Notes: generated from the sequence alone by a model not told the origin. 64,000 bases of DNA from Duganella sp. 1224 (GCF_013408245.1 NZ_JACBYS010000004.1:275538-339537); one strand, 5' to 3'; positions 33,038 through 42,140 are shown, counted from the stretch's first letter. Numbers and translations: made by a program.

Positions 33038-36000
33038 ATGTTTGAACGCATCATCCGCCATGCCATCGACCAGCGCTGGCTGGTCCTGCTGCTGGTGGGC
33101 GCCATGGCCGCGCTGGGCGTCTACAGCTACAGCAAGCTGCCGATCGACGCCGTGCCGGACATCACCAACGTCCAGGTGCAGATCAACACCGCCGCGCCGG
33201 GCTACTCGCCGCTGGAAACCGAGCAGCGCGTGACCGTCCCGCTGGAGGCCACGCTGGCCGGCCTGCCACGCATCGAGCAAACGCGCTCGCTGTCGCGCTA
33301 CGGCCTGTCGCAGATCACCGTGGTGTTCAAGGACGGCACCGACATCTACTTCGCGCGCCAGATGGTCAGCGAACGGCTGCAAGAGGCGCGCGCCCGGCTA
33401 CCGGCCGGGCTGACCCCGGCGATGGGGCCGATCTCCACCGGCCTGGGCGAAATCTACCTGTGGACCGTGGAAGCCGTGCCAGACGCCACGAAGGCCGATG
33501 GCACGCCCTACACGCCTACCGACCTGCGCGACATCCAGGACTGGATCATCAAGCCGCAGCTGCGCAACGTGGCCGGCGTCACCGAGATCAATTCCATCGG
33601 CGGCTACGCCAGGGAATACCACGTGGCGCCGCAACCGCAGCGCCTCGCCTCGTATGGCCTGACCCTGCGCGACGTGGTGCTGGCGCTGGAGCGCAACAAC
33701 GGCAACGCCGGCGCCGGCTATATCGAAAAGCGCGGCGAGCAGCTGCTGGTGCGCGCGCCGGGGCAGGTGCGCTCGCTGGAAGATATCCGCAACATCGTGC
33801 TGCGCACGGCGGGCGGCATCCCGGTGCGGGTGCGCGACGTGGCCGACGTCGACATCGGCCGCGAGCTGCGCACCGGCGCCGCCACCGAGAACGGCCGCGA
33901 GGTGGTGCTGGGCACCGTTTTCATGCTGATCGGGCAGAACAGCCGGGCCGTCGCGCAGGCGGTGGACAGGCAGATGGCCGTCATCAACCGCAGCCTGCCA
34001 CCGGGCGTGCGGGCGATCACCGTCTACGACCGCACCGCGCTGGTGGACAAGGCCATCGCCACGGTCAAGAAAAACCTGCTGGAAGGCGCGGTGCTGGTGA
34101 TCGCGGTGCTGTTCCTCTTTCTCGGCAACCTGCGCGCGGCGCTGATCACGGCGATGGTGATCCCGCTGTCGATGCTGTTCACCTTCAGCGGCATGGTGGC
34201 GTACAAGGTCAGCGCCAACCTGCTCAGCCTCGGCGCGCTGGACTTCGGCATCATTGTCGATGGCGCGGTGGTCATCGTCGAAAACTGCGTGCGGCGCCTG
34301 GCGCATGCGCAGGCCGCGCAGGGCCGGCGGCTGACGCGCGCGGAGAAGTTTGACGAAGTGTTCGCGGCCGCCAGGGAGGCGCGCAGGCCGCTGCTGTTCG
34401 GGCAGTTGATCATCATGGTCGTGTACTTGCCAATCTTCGCGCTGACTGGCGTGGAGGGCCGCATGTTCCACCCGATGGCGCTGACGGTGGTGATGGCGCT
34501 GGCCGGCGCCATGGTCCTGTCGGTGACCTTCATCCCCGCCGCCGTGGCCCTGTTCATCGGCGACAGCGTGGTGGAAAAGCCCACGCCGCGCCTGCATTGC
34601 TGGTACGGCGCGCTGCTGGAGCGGGTGCTGGCCAACGCGCCGGTGGCGCTGGCGTTTGCCGGCATCGCCGTGGCGCTGTCGCTGCTGCTGGCGACACGCC
34701 TGGGCAGCGAGTTCGTGCCGTCGCTGAACGAAGGCGACATCGCCATGCAGGCCTTGCGCATTCCCGGCACCAGCCTGACGCAATCGGTCGCGATGCAGCA
34801 GCAGGTGGAGACGGCGCTGATGCGCGAGTTCCCTGAGATCGAACGCGTGTTCGCGCGCACCGGCACGGCGGAAATCGCGGCCGACCCGATGCCGCCGAAT
34901 ATCTCGGACGGCTACATCATGCTCAAGCCGGAATCGCAGTGGCCCGCGCCGAAGAAGTCGCGCGTGCAGCTGCTGGCGGCGATACAAGCGGCGGTGGCGC
35001 GCCTGCCCGGCAATGCCTACGAATTTTCTCAGCCGATCCAGTTGCGTTTTAACGAGCTGATATCGGGCGTGCGCAGCGACGTGGCGGTGAAGCTGTTTGG
35101 CGATGACGATGCGGTGTTGAACGCCACCGCCGCGCGCATCGCCGCCATGCTGGGCGAGGTGGACGGCGCGCGCGAGGTCAAGGTGGAGCAGACCAGTGGC
35201 CTGCCGGTGCTGACGGTGGACATCGACCGCGCGAAGGCGGCGCGCTATGGCCTGAATGTCAGCGACGTGCAGGAGGTGGTGGCGACCGCCATCGGTGGCC
35301 GCGAGGCGGGAACCCTGTTCGAGGGCGACCGGCGATTTGACATCGTGGTGCGGCTGCCGGAGGCGCTGCGCGCCGACATGGAATCGCTGCACCGCCTGCC
35401 GTTGCAACTGCCGGGCGGCGGCGGCTTCATTCCGCTGGGCGAGGTGGTGGCGTTCACGGTGGCGCCGGGACCGAACCAGATCAGCCGGGAGAACGGCAAG
35501 CGGCGGGTGGTTGTCAGCGCCAATGTGCGCGGGCGGGATATCGGATCGTTTGTGGCGGAGGCGGAGCGGCGGCTGCGGGACGTGAGCATACCGGCCGGGT
35601 ACTGGACCACATGGGGAGGACAGTTCGAGCAGCTGCAGTCGGCATCGCAGCGCTTGCGGATTGTGGTGCCGGCGGCGCTGGCGCTGGTGATGCTGCTGCT
35701 GTTCGCCATGTTCGGCAATCTGCGGGATGGGCTGCTGGTGTTCAGCGGGATTCCGTTTGCGCTGACGGGCGGGATCGTGGCGCTGGCGGCGCGGGGGATA
35801 CCGCTGTCGATTTCGGCGGCGGTGGGGTTTATCGCATTGTCCGGCGTGGCGGTGCTGAATGGGCTGGTGCTGGTATCGGCGATTCGGCGTTTGCGGGAGG
35901 AGGGCCGCGATGTTGGCGAGGCGGTGAAAGAGGGCGCGCTGGAGCGTCTGCGACCGGTGTTGATGACGGCGCTGGTGGCGTCGCTGGGGTTTATCCCGAT

Positions 36001-36154
36001 GGCGATAGCGACCGGCACCGGAGCGGAGGTGCAGAAACCCCTGGCCACGGTGGTGATCGGGGGCATCCTGTCCTCCACCGCGCTGACGTTGCTGGTCCTG
36101 CCGCTCCTGTACCGCTGCACGCACCTCCCCCGCACGCTTTCGCCACGACGCTAG
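33038..36154 (+). CDS. czcA: CzcA-type RND heavy-metal/proton antiporter
   Basis: 1038 residues with the full RND layout: helix 1 at about 9-30, a first porter domain, helices 2-6 (about 335-500), helix 7, a second porter domain and helices 8-12 (about 860-1020). Helix 4 reads DFGIIVDGAVVIVEN, with the two Asp and one Glu of the proton relay. It fits the HME1 signature DFG-x3-DGA-x3-VEN of Co/Zn/Cd exporters rather than the Cu/Ag type. ATG 33038 is preferred because GGGAGG lies 5 bases upstream; an ATG at 33023 overlapping the czcB stop is possible. The last codons fall within a duplicated segment that also carries repeat A. Confidence 0.94.
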   Translation: MFERIIRHAIDQRWLVLLLVGAMAALGVYSYSKLPIDAVPDITNVQVQINTAAPGYSPLETEQRVTVPLEATLAGLPRIEQTRSLSRYGLSQITVVFKDGTDIYFARQMVSERLQEARARLPAGLTPAMGPISTGLGEIYLWTVEAVPDATKADGTPYTPTDLRDIQDWIIKPQLRNVAGVTEINSIGGYAREYHVAPQPQRLASYGLTLRDVVLALERNNGNAGAGYIEKRGEQLLVRAPGQVRSLEDIRNIVLRTAGGIPVRVRDVADVDIGRELRTGAATENGREVVLGTVFMLIGQNSRAVAQAVDRQMAVINRSLPPGVRAITVYDRTALVDKAIATVKKNLLEGAVLVIAVLFLFLGNLRAALITAMVIPLSMLFTFSGMVAYKVSANLLSLGALDFGIIVDGAVVIVENCVRRLAHAQAAQGRRLTRAEKFDEVFAAAREARRPLLFGQLIIMVVYLPIFALTGVEGRMFHPMALTVVMALAGAMVLSVTFIPAAVALFIGDSVVEKPTPRLHCWYGALLERVLANAPVALAFAGIAVALSLLLATRLGSEFVPSLNEGDIAMQALRIPGTSLTQSVAMQQQVETALMREFPEIERVFARTGTAEIAADPMPPNISDGYIMLKPESQWPAPKKSRVQLLAAIQAAVARLPGNAYEFSQPIQLRFNELISGVRSDVAVKLFGDDDAVLNATAARIAAMLGEVDGAREVKVEQTSGLPVLTVDIDRAKAARYGLNVSDVQEVVATAIGGREAGTLFEGDRRFDIVVRLPEALRADMESLHRLPLQLPGGGGFIPLGEVVAFTVAPGPNQISRENGKRRVVVSANVRGRDIGSFVAEAERRLRDVSIPAGYWTTWGGQFEQLQSASQRLRIVVPAALALVMLLLFAMFGNLRDGLLVFSGIPFALTGGIVALAARGIPLSISAAVGFIALSGVAVLNGLVLVSAIRRLREEGRDVGEAVKEGALERLRPVLMTALVASLGFIPMAIATGTGAEVQKPLATVVIGGILSSTALTLLVLPLLYRCTHLPRTLSPRR

Positions 36155-36159
36155 CCCGA

Positions 36160-36213
36160 CCACTTAGGGGTCAGACCCCGTACGGGGTCTGACCCCGCCT
36201 GGCCGTGCGGGTT
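36160..36213 (+). repeat. GGGGTC palindromic repeat, family A copy 2
   Basis: CCACTTA is followed by arms GGGGTCAGACCCC and GGGGTCTGACCCC around GTAC (36167-36196), then GCCTGGCCGTGCGGG. It sits 6 bases after the czcA stop. Together with flanking sequence from GCCACGACGC (36142) it is repeated at a 208-bp offset (copy 3). Confidence 0.85.
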
Positions 36214-36367
36214 TTGATGCAGGTGGCATGCGACGGCATTTGATTGACGCATTGGCCGATGACCGAGGCGATATCGCCCAGGTAATCGGCCACTCTTTTT
36301 TCGTCCGTCAGGGCGCGCGCTGGCTGCGAGCGTTGACCCCTGCGCGTTTGCCACGACGCCGGCGTTA
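36214..36367. other. Unassigned segment between two family A repeats
   Basis: 154 bp between repeat copies 2 and 3. On the minus strand an open frame runs through it and both repeats (36171-36371) and could encode a short peptide with ALTDEKRVADYLGDIASVIG. I recognise no family. It may be a gene remnant brought in with the duplication; coding potential is doubtful. Confidence 0.3.
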
Positions 36368-36419
36368 CCACTTAAGGGTCTGACCCCGTACGGGGTCCGA
36401 CCCTGCGTGGCAGTGCGGG
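36368..36419 (+). repeat. GGGGTC palindromic repeat, family A copy 3
   Basis: Arms AGGGTCTGACCCC and GGGGTCCGACCCT surround GTAC (36375-36404), with one mismatch between arms, followed by GCGTGGCAGTGCGGG. It lies exactly 208 bp from copy 2 and ends against the stop codon of the convergent phosphoesterase gene. Confidence 0.85.
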
Positions 36420-36420
36420 T

Positions 36421-38559
36421 TTACTCCTGCGGCGTCAACGCCAGCGCCGCGCTGAAGTCGCCCATCGGCTTGGCGCCGTTGGCGGCCAGCGCCTTGTCAC
36501 GCACGGTCAGGCCGTCCAGCACCGGCAGGTTGAAGCGATGGGTGATGGCGCGCAGGATCGACGCCGAATCGTACTGCGTGTGGTCCACCGAACCCTTCTT
36601 CACGAACGGCGACACGATGATCGCCGGCACGCGCGTGCCCGGACCCCAGCGGTCGCCCTTCGGCGGCGCGGCGTGGTCGTAGAAGCCGCCGTTCTCGTCA
36701 TACGTGACGATGACCAGCATGTTCTTCCACTGCGGGCTCTTCTTCAGTTGCGCGATCACGCTGGCGATGTGGGCGTCGCCGTCGGCCACCGAGGCGTAGC
36801 CGGCGTGCTGGTTCAGGTTGCCCTGCGGCTTGTAGAACGCCACCGGCGGCAGCGTGCCGTTGGCCACGTCGTTGACGAACTGCGTGTCGTAGTCCTTCAG
36901 GTGCGCCGCGCGGTAGGTCGGGTTCTTCACCGGGTCCATATTGGCGAAGTAGTTGAACGGCTGGTGGTGGAACTGGAAGTTGGGCGGATTGGCGAACGCG
37001 CCGCGCGTGGCCGAGGTGGCGTTGGCGGTGGTGCTGTTCCAGGCGCCGGCGTACCAGGCCCAGTCGATGTTCTTGCTGGTCAGCATATCGCCGATGTTTT
37101 TCTGCGTCTGCGGCGGCAGCGTGTTGGACTTGCTGGTGTCCGCGTACAGGTGGGTGCTGTCGCTGCTGGCCGGGGCGTTGCTGCTCGGCTGGAACGCCGG
37201 CTGCATGGTGTTGACCGCGTAGAACATGCCGGTGGCATCGGCCGGCGTGATGGCGCCGTCGTTGGCGTAGGCCGGCGCGCCGTTCAGCACGCTGGTCGGC
37301 GCGGTGGCCGAGGGCGTCAGGCGCACGAAGTTGCCCTTGCTGTCGACGTCGATCTTGGCGATCGAGCCGGCGGCCGGCGAGGTGTCGGCGTTCGGGTACT
37401 GCGGCGCGCAGGCGCAGATCAGGTACTGGTGGGTCAGGAACGAGCCGCCGAAGGCGCCGATGAACAGGTTGTCGGCCAGCGCGTACTGCTTGGCGATGTC
37501 CCACATCTTCATCTTGCTGCCGTCGTAGTAGCCCATGGTCAGGCCGCCGGCGTCCGAATAGGCCGCGAACTTGTCGTTGGCGCCGCCGTTGATCTGCATC
37601 TGGTTGTTGTAGAAGCGGTGCACCAGGTCGCGCGAGATGACCGATTGCGGCATCGCGATCGGGCTGTTCGGGTCGTCGATCTGGAAGGGCTTGTTCGGCA
37701 GGTTGGCGCTCTGCGCCTGGGTGATCACCAGGCTCTGGCCGGCGGCGGTCATGCCGCCCCAGGTTGGCGGCAGCACCGGCAGCGTGCTGTTGTCGTAATC
37801 CTTCTGCGGCACGTAGGCGCTGGTCGAGGTCGGGTTGACGCCCGGGATGCCGTTGGCGCCCGGGAACAGGCCGTACAGGTTGTCGAAGCCGCGGTTTTCC
37901 GCGTAGATGACGACGATGTTCTTGATGTTGCCCAGCGCGGCGCCGGCGCTGATGGCGCTGGCCACGTCGGCGTTGGCGCTCTGCGTGCTGGCGGCGGCGA
38001 TGACGGCGGTGAAGTTGTCGTTTTCGGCTTTCAGCCTGGCCTGGTCGTCGCCGCTGACCTTGTTGACGTCGGCCAGCAGGTTGGCCTCGCTGACGCCGAT
38101 GCGGCCGGCCAGCTGGGTCACGGCCTGGGCGTAGTTGCCGCCGTTGGCGTCCATGATGGCGGCCAGCTCGGTGCTGATGGCGTCGATGATGCCGGTGTGG
38201 CCGTTGGGCGCGCGGAACACCAGTTTCTGCGTGACCTTGGTGCCGGCGTCGCCCAGCGCGTCGTGGCGGATGGCGTCGGTGCCCACAGTGACCAGCACCG
38301 CGCCGCTGTTGGCGCCGGTGATCTTGAAGCTGCCGTCGGCGCCGGTGCGCACGCTGCCCGAGTTGCTGTCGCAGGTCAGCTTGGTGGTGGTGCTCTCCAG
38401 GCAGACCACGGCGTTTTCATAATAGCTGCCGACCACCTGGCCGGACAGGGTGGGCGCGCTGTCGGACGAGCTGCCGCAGGCGATCAGGCCGGCGCCGACG
38501 CCGGCGGCCAACAGCAGCAGCGGCACGGGGCGCAGCGCCGTTTTCAGGGGTGTGTTCAT
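36421..38559 (-). CDS. AcpA/phospholipase C-type phosphoesterase lipoprotein
   Basis: 712 residues. A lipobox (LIAC, Cys28) is followed by an Ig-like or carboxypeptidase-regulatory-type segment (about 40-100) and then the PF04185 phosphoesterase domain. That domain opens with IVVIYAENRGFDNLYGLFPG (about 253-272), has HQPFNYFANMD and closes with VIVTYDENGGFYDHAAPP, whose Asp and His residues are typical metal and catalytic positions. Close relatives are Francisella AcpA-type acid phosphatases and non-specific phospholipases C. It should release phosphate from organic phosphates or lipids outside the cytoplasm. ATG 38559 gives a proper signal; the open frame extends to 38673. A Pho box at 38610-38627 precedes it. 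Confidence 0.9.
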   Translation of the reverse strand: MNTPLKTALRPVPLLLLAAGVGAGLIACGSSSDSAPTLSGQVVGSYYENAVVCLESTTTKLTCDSNSGSVRTGADGSFKITGANSGAVLVTVGTDAIRHDALGDAGTKVTQKLVFRAPNGHTGIIDAISTELAAIMDANGGNYAQAVTQLAGRIGVSEANLLADVNKVSGDDQARLKAENDNFTAVIAAASTQSANADVASAISAGAALGNIKNIVVIYAENRGFDNLYGLFPGANGIPGVNPTSTSAYVPQKDYDNSTLPVLPPTWGGMTAAGQSLVITQAQSANLPNKPFQIDDPNSPIAMPQSVISRDLVHRFYNNQMQINGGANDKFAAYSDAGGLTMGYYDGSKMKMWDIAKQYALADNLFIGAFGGSFLTHQYLICACAPQYPNADTSPAAGSIAKIDVDSKGNFVRLTPSATAPTSVLNGAPAYANDGAITPADATGMFYAVNTMQPAFQPSSNAPASSDSTHLYADTSKSNTLPPQTQKNIGDMLTSKNIDWAWYAGAWNSTTANATSATRGAFANPPNFQFHHQPFNYFANMDPVKNPTYRAAHLKDYDTQFVNDVANGTLPPVAFYKPQGNLNQHAGYASVADGDAHIASVIAQLKKSPQWKNMLVIVTYDENGGFYDHAAPPKGDRWGPGTRVPAIIVSPFVKKGSVDHTQYDSASILRAITHRFNLPVLDGLTVRDKALAANGAKPMGDFSAALALTPQE

Positions 38560-38593
38560 GGTTCTGCCTTGAAGGTGTGGGTGAAAACGGCTC

Positions 38594-38627
38594 ATGCTAT
38601 TTAGTAAATATGTCAGGACGATGAAAT
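38594..38627 (-). promoter_or_regulatory. Pho-box promoter of the phosphoesterase
   Basis: On the minus strand half-sites ATTTCAT (38621-38627) and CTGACAT (38610-38616) have a 4-base linker, and TAGCAT (38594-38599) follows 10 bases later as a -10. The half-sites match CTGTCAT at 5 and 6 of 7 positions. Confidence 0.55.
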
Positions 38628-38666
38628 GGCGTCGGCGCAAAAGTATCGTTTTGTATCGTTTTCTCA

Positions 38667-38700
38667 CTGTCATGTAGCGGTCACGTCATTTTGCTAGGCT
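38667..38700 (+). promoter_or_regulatory. Pho-box promoter of the di-haem peroxidase
   Basis: Half-sites CTGTCAT (38667-38673, perfect) and CGGTCAC (38678-38684) have the 4-base linker GTAG, and a -10-like TAGGCT (38695-38700) follows after 10 bases. Upstream are two 10-bp direct repeats of GTATCGTTTT. The start codon is only 7 bases past the -10, so the transcript leader would be minimal or the mapped -10 is slightly off. Confidence 0.55.
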
Positions 38701-38706
38701 GCGCGC

Positions 38707-39939
38707 ATGAAAATTTTTTATACAGCCGCCGTGGCTGCCTTGCTGAGCGCCTGCCAGCCATCCCCGCCCGATCACGCCGCCGCCACGCCGGTTGCCGATG
38801 CGCCGCGCGCCGCCTACGCGCCGATGAACGGGCGCCGGCCCACGGTGCCGGAGCTGACCGCGCTGGGCCGCGCCATGTTCAACGACGTCACGCTGTCGGC
38901 CTCCGGCACGCTGGCCTGCGCCAGCTGCCACAGCCCGGCAAACGCCTACAGCCCGACTAACCAGCTGGCGGTGCAGCTGGGCGGCGCCGACGGCAAGACC
39001 GAGGGCACGCGCGCGGCGCCGTCGCTGCGCTATCTCCAGAACGTGCCGGCCTTCACCGAGCACTACCACGACGACGACGGCGACGACAGCGTCGACGCCG
39101 GCCCGACCGGCGGCCACGACTGGGACGGCCGGGCCCAGACCGCGCACGAGCAGGCGCTGGGTCCGCTGCTGTCAGCGCGCGAGATGGGCAACCGGGACGA
39201 GGCGGCCGTGCTGGCCAGGCTGAAGGCCGGCCCGCTGGCGCCGCAGTTCCGCCAGGTGTTTGGCGACGATATCTTCAGCCGGCCCAACGCCGCGCTGCAG
39301 GGCGCGCTGATGGCGCTGGAAGTGTTCCAGGAGAGTCCGGCCGACTTCTATCCGTACACCAGCAAGTACGATGCCTTCCTGCGCAAGCAGGTGGCGCTGA
39401 GTCCGCAGGAGCTGCGCGGCCTGCGCGTCTTCAACGACGAAACCAAGGGCAATTGCGCGTCCTGCCACATCAGCCAGATTTCGCCGGGCGGCGTGTTCCC
39501 GCAGTTCACCGACTACGGCCTGATCAATATCGGCGTGCCGCGCAACCGCAAGCTGGCGGTGAACGCCGATCCCCATTTCTACGACCTCGGCCTGTGCGGC
39601 CCGGACCGCACCGACCTCCAGGACCACAAGGAATACTGCGGCGCCTTCAAGACGCCGTCGCTGCGCAATGTGGCCACGCGCAAGGCCTACTTCCACAATG
39701 GCAGCTTCAGCAGCCTGACGGAGGTGGTGCGCTTCTACGCCACGCGCGACACGGCGCCGGACAAGTGGTACAAGGGCCGCAAGTTCGACGATCAGCCGGC
39801 GGGCATGGACGCCAACGTCAATATGGAGGCGCCGTTCGGCGGCAAGCCGGGCGGCAGGCCGGCGTTGAGCGAGGGCGACATCGCCGACATCGTCGCCTTC
39901 CTGCACACGCTGAACGATGGCTATCAGGTCGAAAAGTAG
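38707..39939 (+). CDS. Di-haem cytochrome c peroxidase / MauG-family lipoprotein
   Basis: 410 residues. A lipobox (LLSAC, Cys16) suggests outer-membrane anchoring. Two c-type haem sites are present: CASCH at 71-75 and CASCH at 250-254, in the order and spacing of bacterial cytochrome c peroxidases and MauG. The C-terminal half has FKTPSLRNVATRKAYFHNGSF, the conserved end of the second haem domain. It reduces hydrogen peroxide or catalyses an oxidation on a partner protein. There is no partner gene for a MauG-type maturation here. It is divergent from the phosphoesterase and both have Pho-box-like promoters. Confidence 0.9.
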   Translation: MKIFYTAAVAALLSACQPSPPDHAAATPVADAPRAAYAPMNGRRPTVPELTALGRAMFNDVTLSASGTLACASCHSPANAYSPTNQLAVQLGGADGKTEGTRAAPSLRYLQNVPAFTEHYHDDDGDDSVDAGPTGGHDWDGRAQTAHEQALGPLLSAREMGNRDEAAVLARLKAGPLAPQFRQVFGDDIFSRPNAALQGALMALEVFQESPADFYPYTSKYDAFLRKQVALSPQELRGLRVFNDETKGNCASCHISQISPGGVFPQFTDYGLINIGVPRNRKLAVNADPHFYDLGLCGPDRTDLQDHKEYCGAFKTPSLRNVATRKAYFHNGSFSSLTEVVRFYATRDTAPDKWYKGRKFDDQPAGMDANVNMEAPFGGKPGGRPALSEGDIADIVAFLHTLNDGYQVEK

Positions 39940-39996
39940 GCGTTGATGCGGCGCTCGTTCCATGATTATCCGCTGTCGCGGGCGTGACGGGAGGCG

Positions 39997-40596
39997 TTAT
40001 TGGCGCCAGTCGTAGTCCATCTGGCGGGCGCTGCGTTCGGCCAGCGCTTGGCCGCCGAGCCGCGCCACCAGGTGCAGCGACATGTCGATGCCGGCCGAGA
40101 TGCCGGCCGAGGTGATGACGCGGCCGGTGTCGATCCAGCGCTGGCCGCCTTGCACGTCGACCTGCGGCCAGCCGGCGCGCAGTGCGTCCAGGTCTTCCCA
40201 ATGGGTGGTGGCGGGCAGGCCGTCCAGCAGGCCGGCCTCGGCCAGCAGCAGGGCGCCGGTGCAGACCGAGGCGGTCAGTTCGGCCGCCGCCGCCGTGGCG
40301 GCGATCCAGCGGATCACGTCCGGCCGCGCCAATTCGGCGCCGACCACGCCGCCGGGCACGATCAGCAGGTCGATGCGACCGGCGTCGGCAAAGCTGGCTT
40401 CGGGATGCAGCACCAGCCCGGCGCGGGCGCGCACCGGCGCGTGGCCGGCGCCGATGGTGCGCACGGCGAAGGGCGGTGGCGTGGCCGGCGCCAGCGCGCC
40501 GGCCACCCGCGCGGCGCAGGTGAACACTTCGTATGGGCCGGCAAAGTCCAGCACTTCCACATTGTCGAAAATATAAATGCCTACGCTGCGTGTCAT
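39997..40596 (-). CDS. DJ-1/PfpI-family protein (isocyanide hydratase-like)
   Basis: The 199-residue protein is a single DJ-1/PfpI domain: YIFDNVEVLDFAGPYEVF with the conserved Glu, LLIVPGG, and the nucleophile elbow SVCTGALLLAEAGLLDG with Cys near 114. THWEDLDAL and RVITSAGISAGIDMSLHLV are the features of the GlxA/isocyanide-hydratase branch. ATG 40596 has a GGAGAT site; the upstream open frame overlaps the divergent gene's promoter. It is divergent from a GlxA-type regulator that carries the same domain, so the enzyme and regulator probably recognise related small molecules. Confidence 0.87.
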   Translation of the reverse strand: MTRSVGIYIFDNVEVLDFAGPYEVFTCAARVAGALAPATPPPFAVRTIGAGHAPVRARAGLVLHPEASFADAGRIDLLIVPGGVVGAELARPDVIRWIAATAAAAELTASVCTGALLLAEAGLLDGLPATTHWEDLDALRAGWPQVDVQGGQRWIDTGRVITSAGISAGIDMSLHLVARLGGQALAERSARQMDYDWRQ

Positions 40597-40672
40597 GGCG
40601 ATCTCCTTGTGCAGCCATGGTGGCACGGCGGCGATTGACACAAATGACAGCCATGGTGGAATATCTGCCAGC

Positions 40673-41656
40673 ATGAATCCCATTCCGATCTGGCTGCTGA
40701 TCCATCCCGGCTTTTTGCTGCTGGACGCCACCGGCCCTGCCCAGGTGTTTGCCACCGCCAACGACGAGGCGCGCGATGCCGGCCTGCCGCCGCCTTATCA
40801 AATCAACATGATCGCTGCCGAGGCGGGCCTGGTGACGGCGAGCGCCGGCGTCGCCGTGCAGGCCGGGGCGCTGCCGGATCCGGCCACGCTGGCCGGCGCC
40901 ACGCTGATCGTCGCCGGCGGCCGCGGCGTGGAGCCGGGGCCGGACGGCAGCCCGGCACCGCAGGACGCGCTGGCCGCCTGGGTGACGCGGGCGGCGCCGC
41001 AGCTGGGCCGGTGCTGCTCGGTGTGCACTGGCGCCTTTGTGCTGGCGCGCGCCGGCCTGCTGGACGGCCGCCGCGCCGTCACCCATTGGCAAGACGCCGC
41101 CGCGCTGCAGGCGCAGTACCCGGCCGTGACTGTCCAGGACGACGCCCTCTATATAAGAGACGGCGCGGTCTACACTTCGGCCGGCATCGCCGCCGGCATC
41201 GACCTGGCGCTGGCGCTGGTGGAGGAAGACCGGGGCCGCGCGGCCGGGCTGGCGGTGGCCAAGCGGCTGGTGGTGTTCTACAAGCGGCCCGGCGGCCAGC
41301 GCCAGTTCAGCACCGAGCTGCTGGCCCAGGCCGCGCCCGAGGGGCTGCACGGCCGCCTGACCGCCTGGCTGCGCCCGCGCCTGCGGCAGCAGCTGGACGT
41401 CGGGCAGATGGCGGCCGGGCTGGCGGTGTCGGTGCGCACGCTGCACCGCCACCTGCGGCAGGAGGCCGGGCTGACGCCGGCGCAATTGCTGCTGCGGCTG
41501 CGCATGGAGGCGGCCTGCGCGCTGCTGGAGCAGGCCGGCATGACGGTCAAGCGGGCCGCCCGCCAGAGCGGCTTCGGCAACGAGTACAATCTGCGGCGCG
41601 CGTTTGCCGCGCAGCTGGGCGTGGCGCCCAGCGACTATCAATCGCGCTTTGGGTGA
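40673..41656 (+). CDS. GlxA-family AraC-type transcriptional regulator
   Basis: 327 residues. The N-terminal DJ-1/PfpI-like domain (residues about 1-190) includes CSVCTGAFVLARAGLLDG, THWQDAAALQ and YTSAGIAAGIDLALALVEED. A C-terminal AraC double helix-turn-helix follows (about 225-325): MAAGLAVSVRTLHRHLRQEA and RAARQSGFGNEYNLRRAFAA. This is the GlxA group of amidotransferase-like regulators. ATG 40673 lies just downstream of the intergenic region shared with the divergent DJ-1 gene, its likely target. It is followed 7 bp later by a small membrane protein gene in the same direction. Confidence 0.9.
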   Translation: MNPIPIWLLIHPGFLLLDATGPAQVFATANDEARDAGLPPPYQINMIAAEAGLVTASAGVAVQAGALPDPATLAGATLIVAGGRGVEPGPDGSPAPQDALAAWVTRAAPQLGRCCSVCTGAFVLARAGLLDGRRAVTHWQDAAALQAQYPAVTVQDDALYIRDGAVYTSAGIAAGIDLALALVEEDRGRAAGLAVAKRLVVFYKRPGGQRQFSTELLAQAAPEGLHGRLTAWLRPRLRQQLDVGQMAAGLAVSVRTLHRHLRQEAGLTPAQLLLRLRMEAACALLEQAGMTVKRAARQSGFGNEYNLRRAFAAQLGVAPSDYQSRFG

Positions 41657-41663
41657 GGACAGG

Positions 41664-42044
41664 ATGCAGGCAGTGGAAAAATGGCTGGCCCGGGTGTTGT
41701 TGCTGAACAGCGGTCTGGCGCTGGCGGTATCCCTGGGGCTGCTGGGCGCGGCCTCGGCCGGCACGGCTGGCACGCTGGAGTTCGGCGTGGCCCTGCTGGG
41801 CTTCCTGTCGGCGGTGCTGTCACTGCGCCGTCATCCGGCCGGGCTGTGGGGCGCCGGTCTGTACTATCTGCTGCAACTGGCCGGCTATTACCCGGCGGAC
41901 GGCGCGCCGTGGCACCTCAAGGCCGGCGTCAGTCTTGGCCTGGTCTTGCATTTCTCGCAAGCCGTGGTGGTGCTCAACATGGTGGCGCTGGCGTTGCTGG
42001 CGGCCACGGCGGCGGCGCTGCACCGGCGCCGCCGCCGCGGTTGA
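41664..42044 (+). CDS. Small four-helix membrane protein of unknown function
   Basis: 126 residues with four hydrophobic segments (about 10-30, 36-52, 62-75 and 88-118) and an Arg-rich end (HRRRRRG). I do not recognise a family. ATG 41664 has GAGGACAGG just upstream and lies 7 bp after the GlxA-type regulator stop, so the two are cotranscribed. The positive end should face the cytoplasm. Confidence 0.65.
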   Translation: MQAVEKWLARVLLLNSGLALAVSLGLLGAASAGTAGTLEFGVALLGFLSAVLSLRRHPAGLWGAGLYYLLQLAGYYPADGAPWHLKAGVSLGLVLHFSQAVVVLNMVALALLAATAAALHRRRRRG

Positions 42045-42140
42045 AGCGCGGCCGTCGCGCGCGTCATCACGCTGTCATACGGCAAGTGCACAGTAGCACT
42101 TCGCCATCTTGCTTTCCTCCATGAAAAATGAATCTATTGC

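Noticed and set aside
36171..36371. A short minus-strand frame through family A repeats 2 and 3
   Set aside because: Much of it is repeat sequence, there is no ribosome site or family match; kept only as an unassigned segment.
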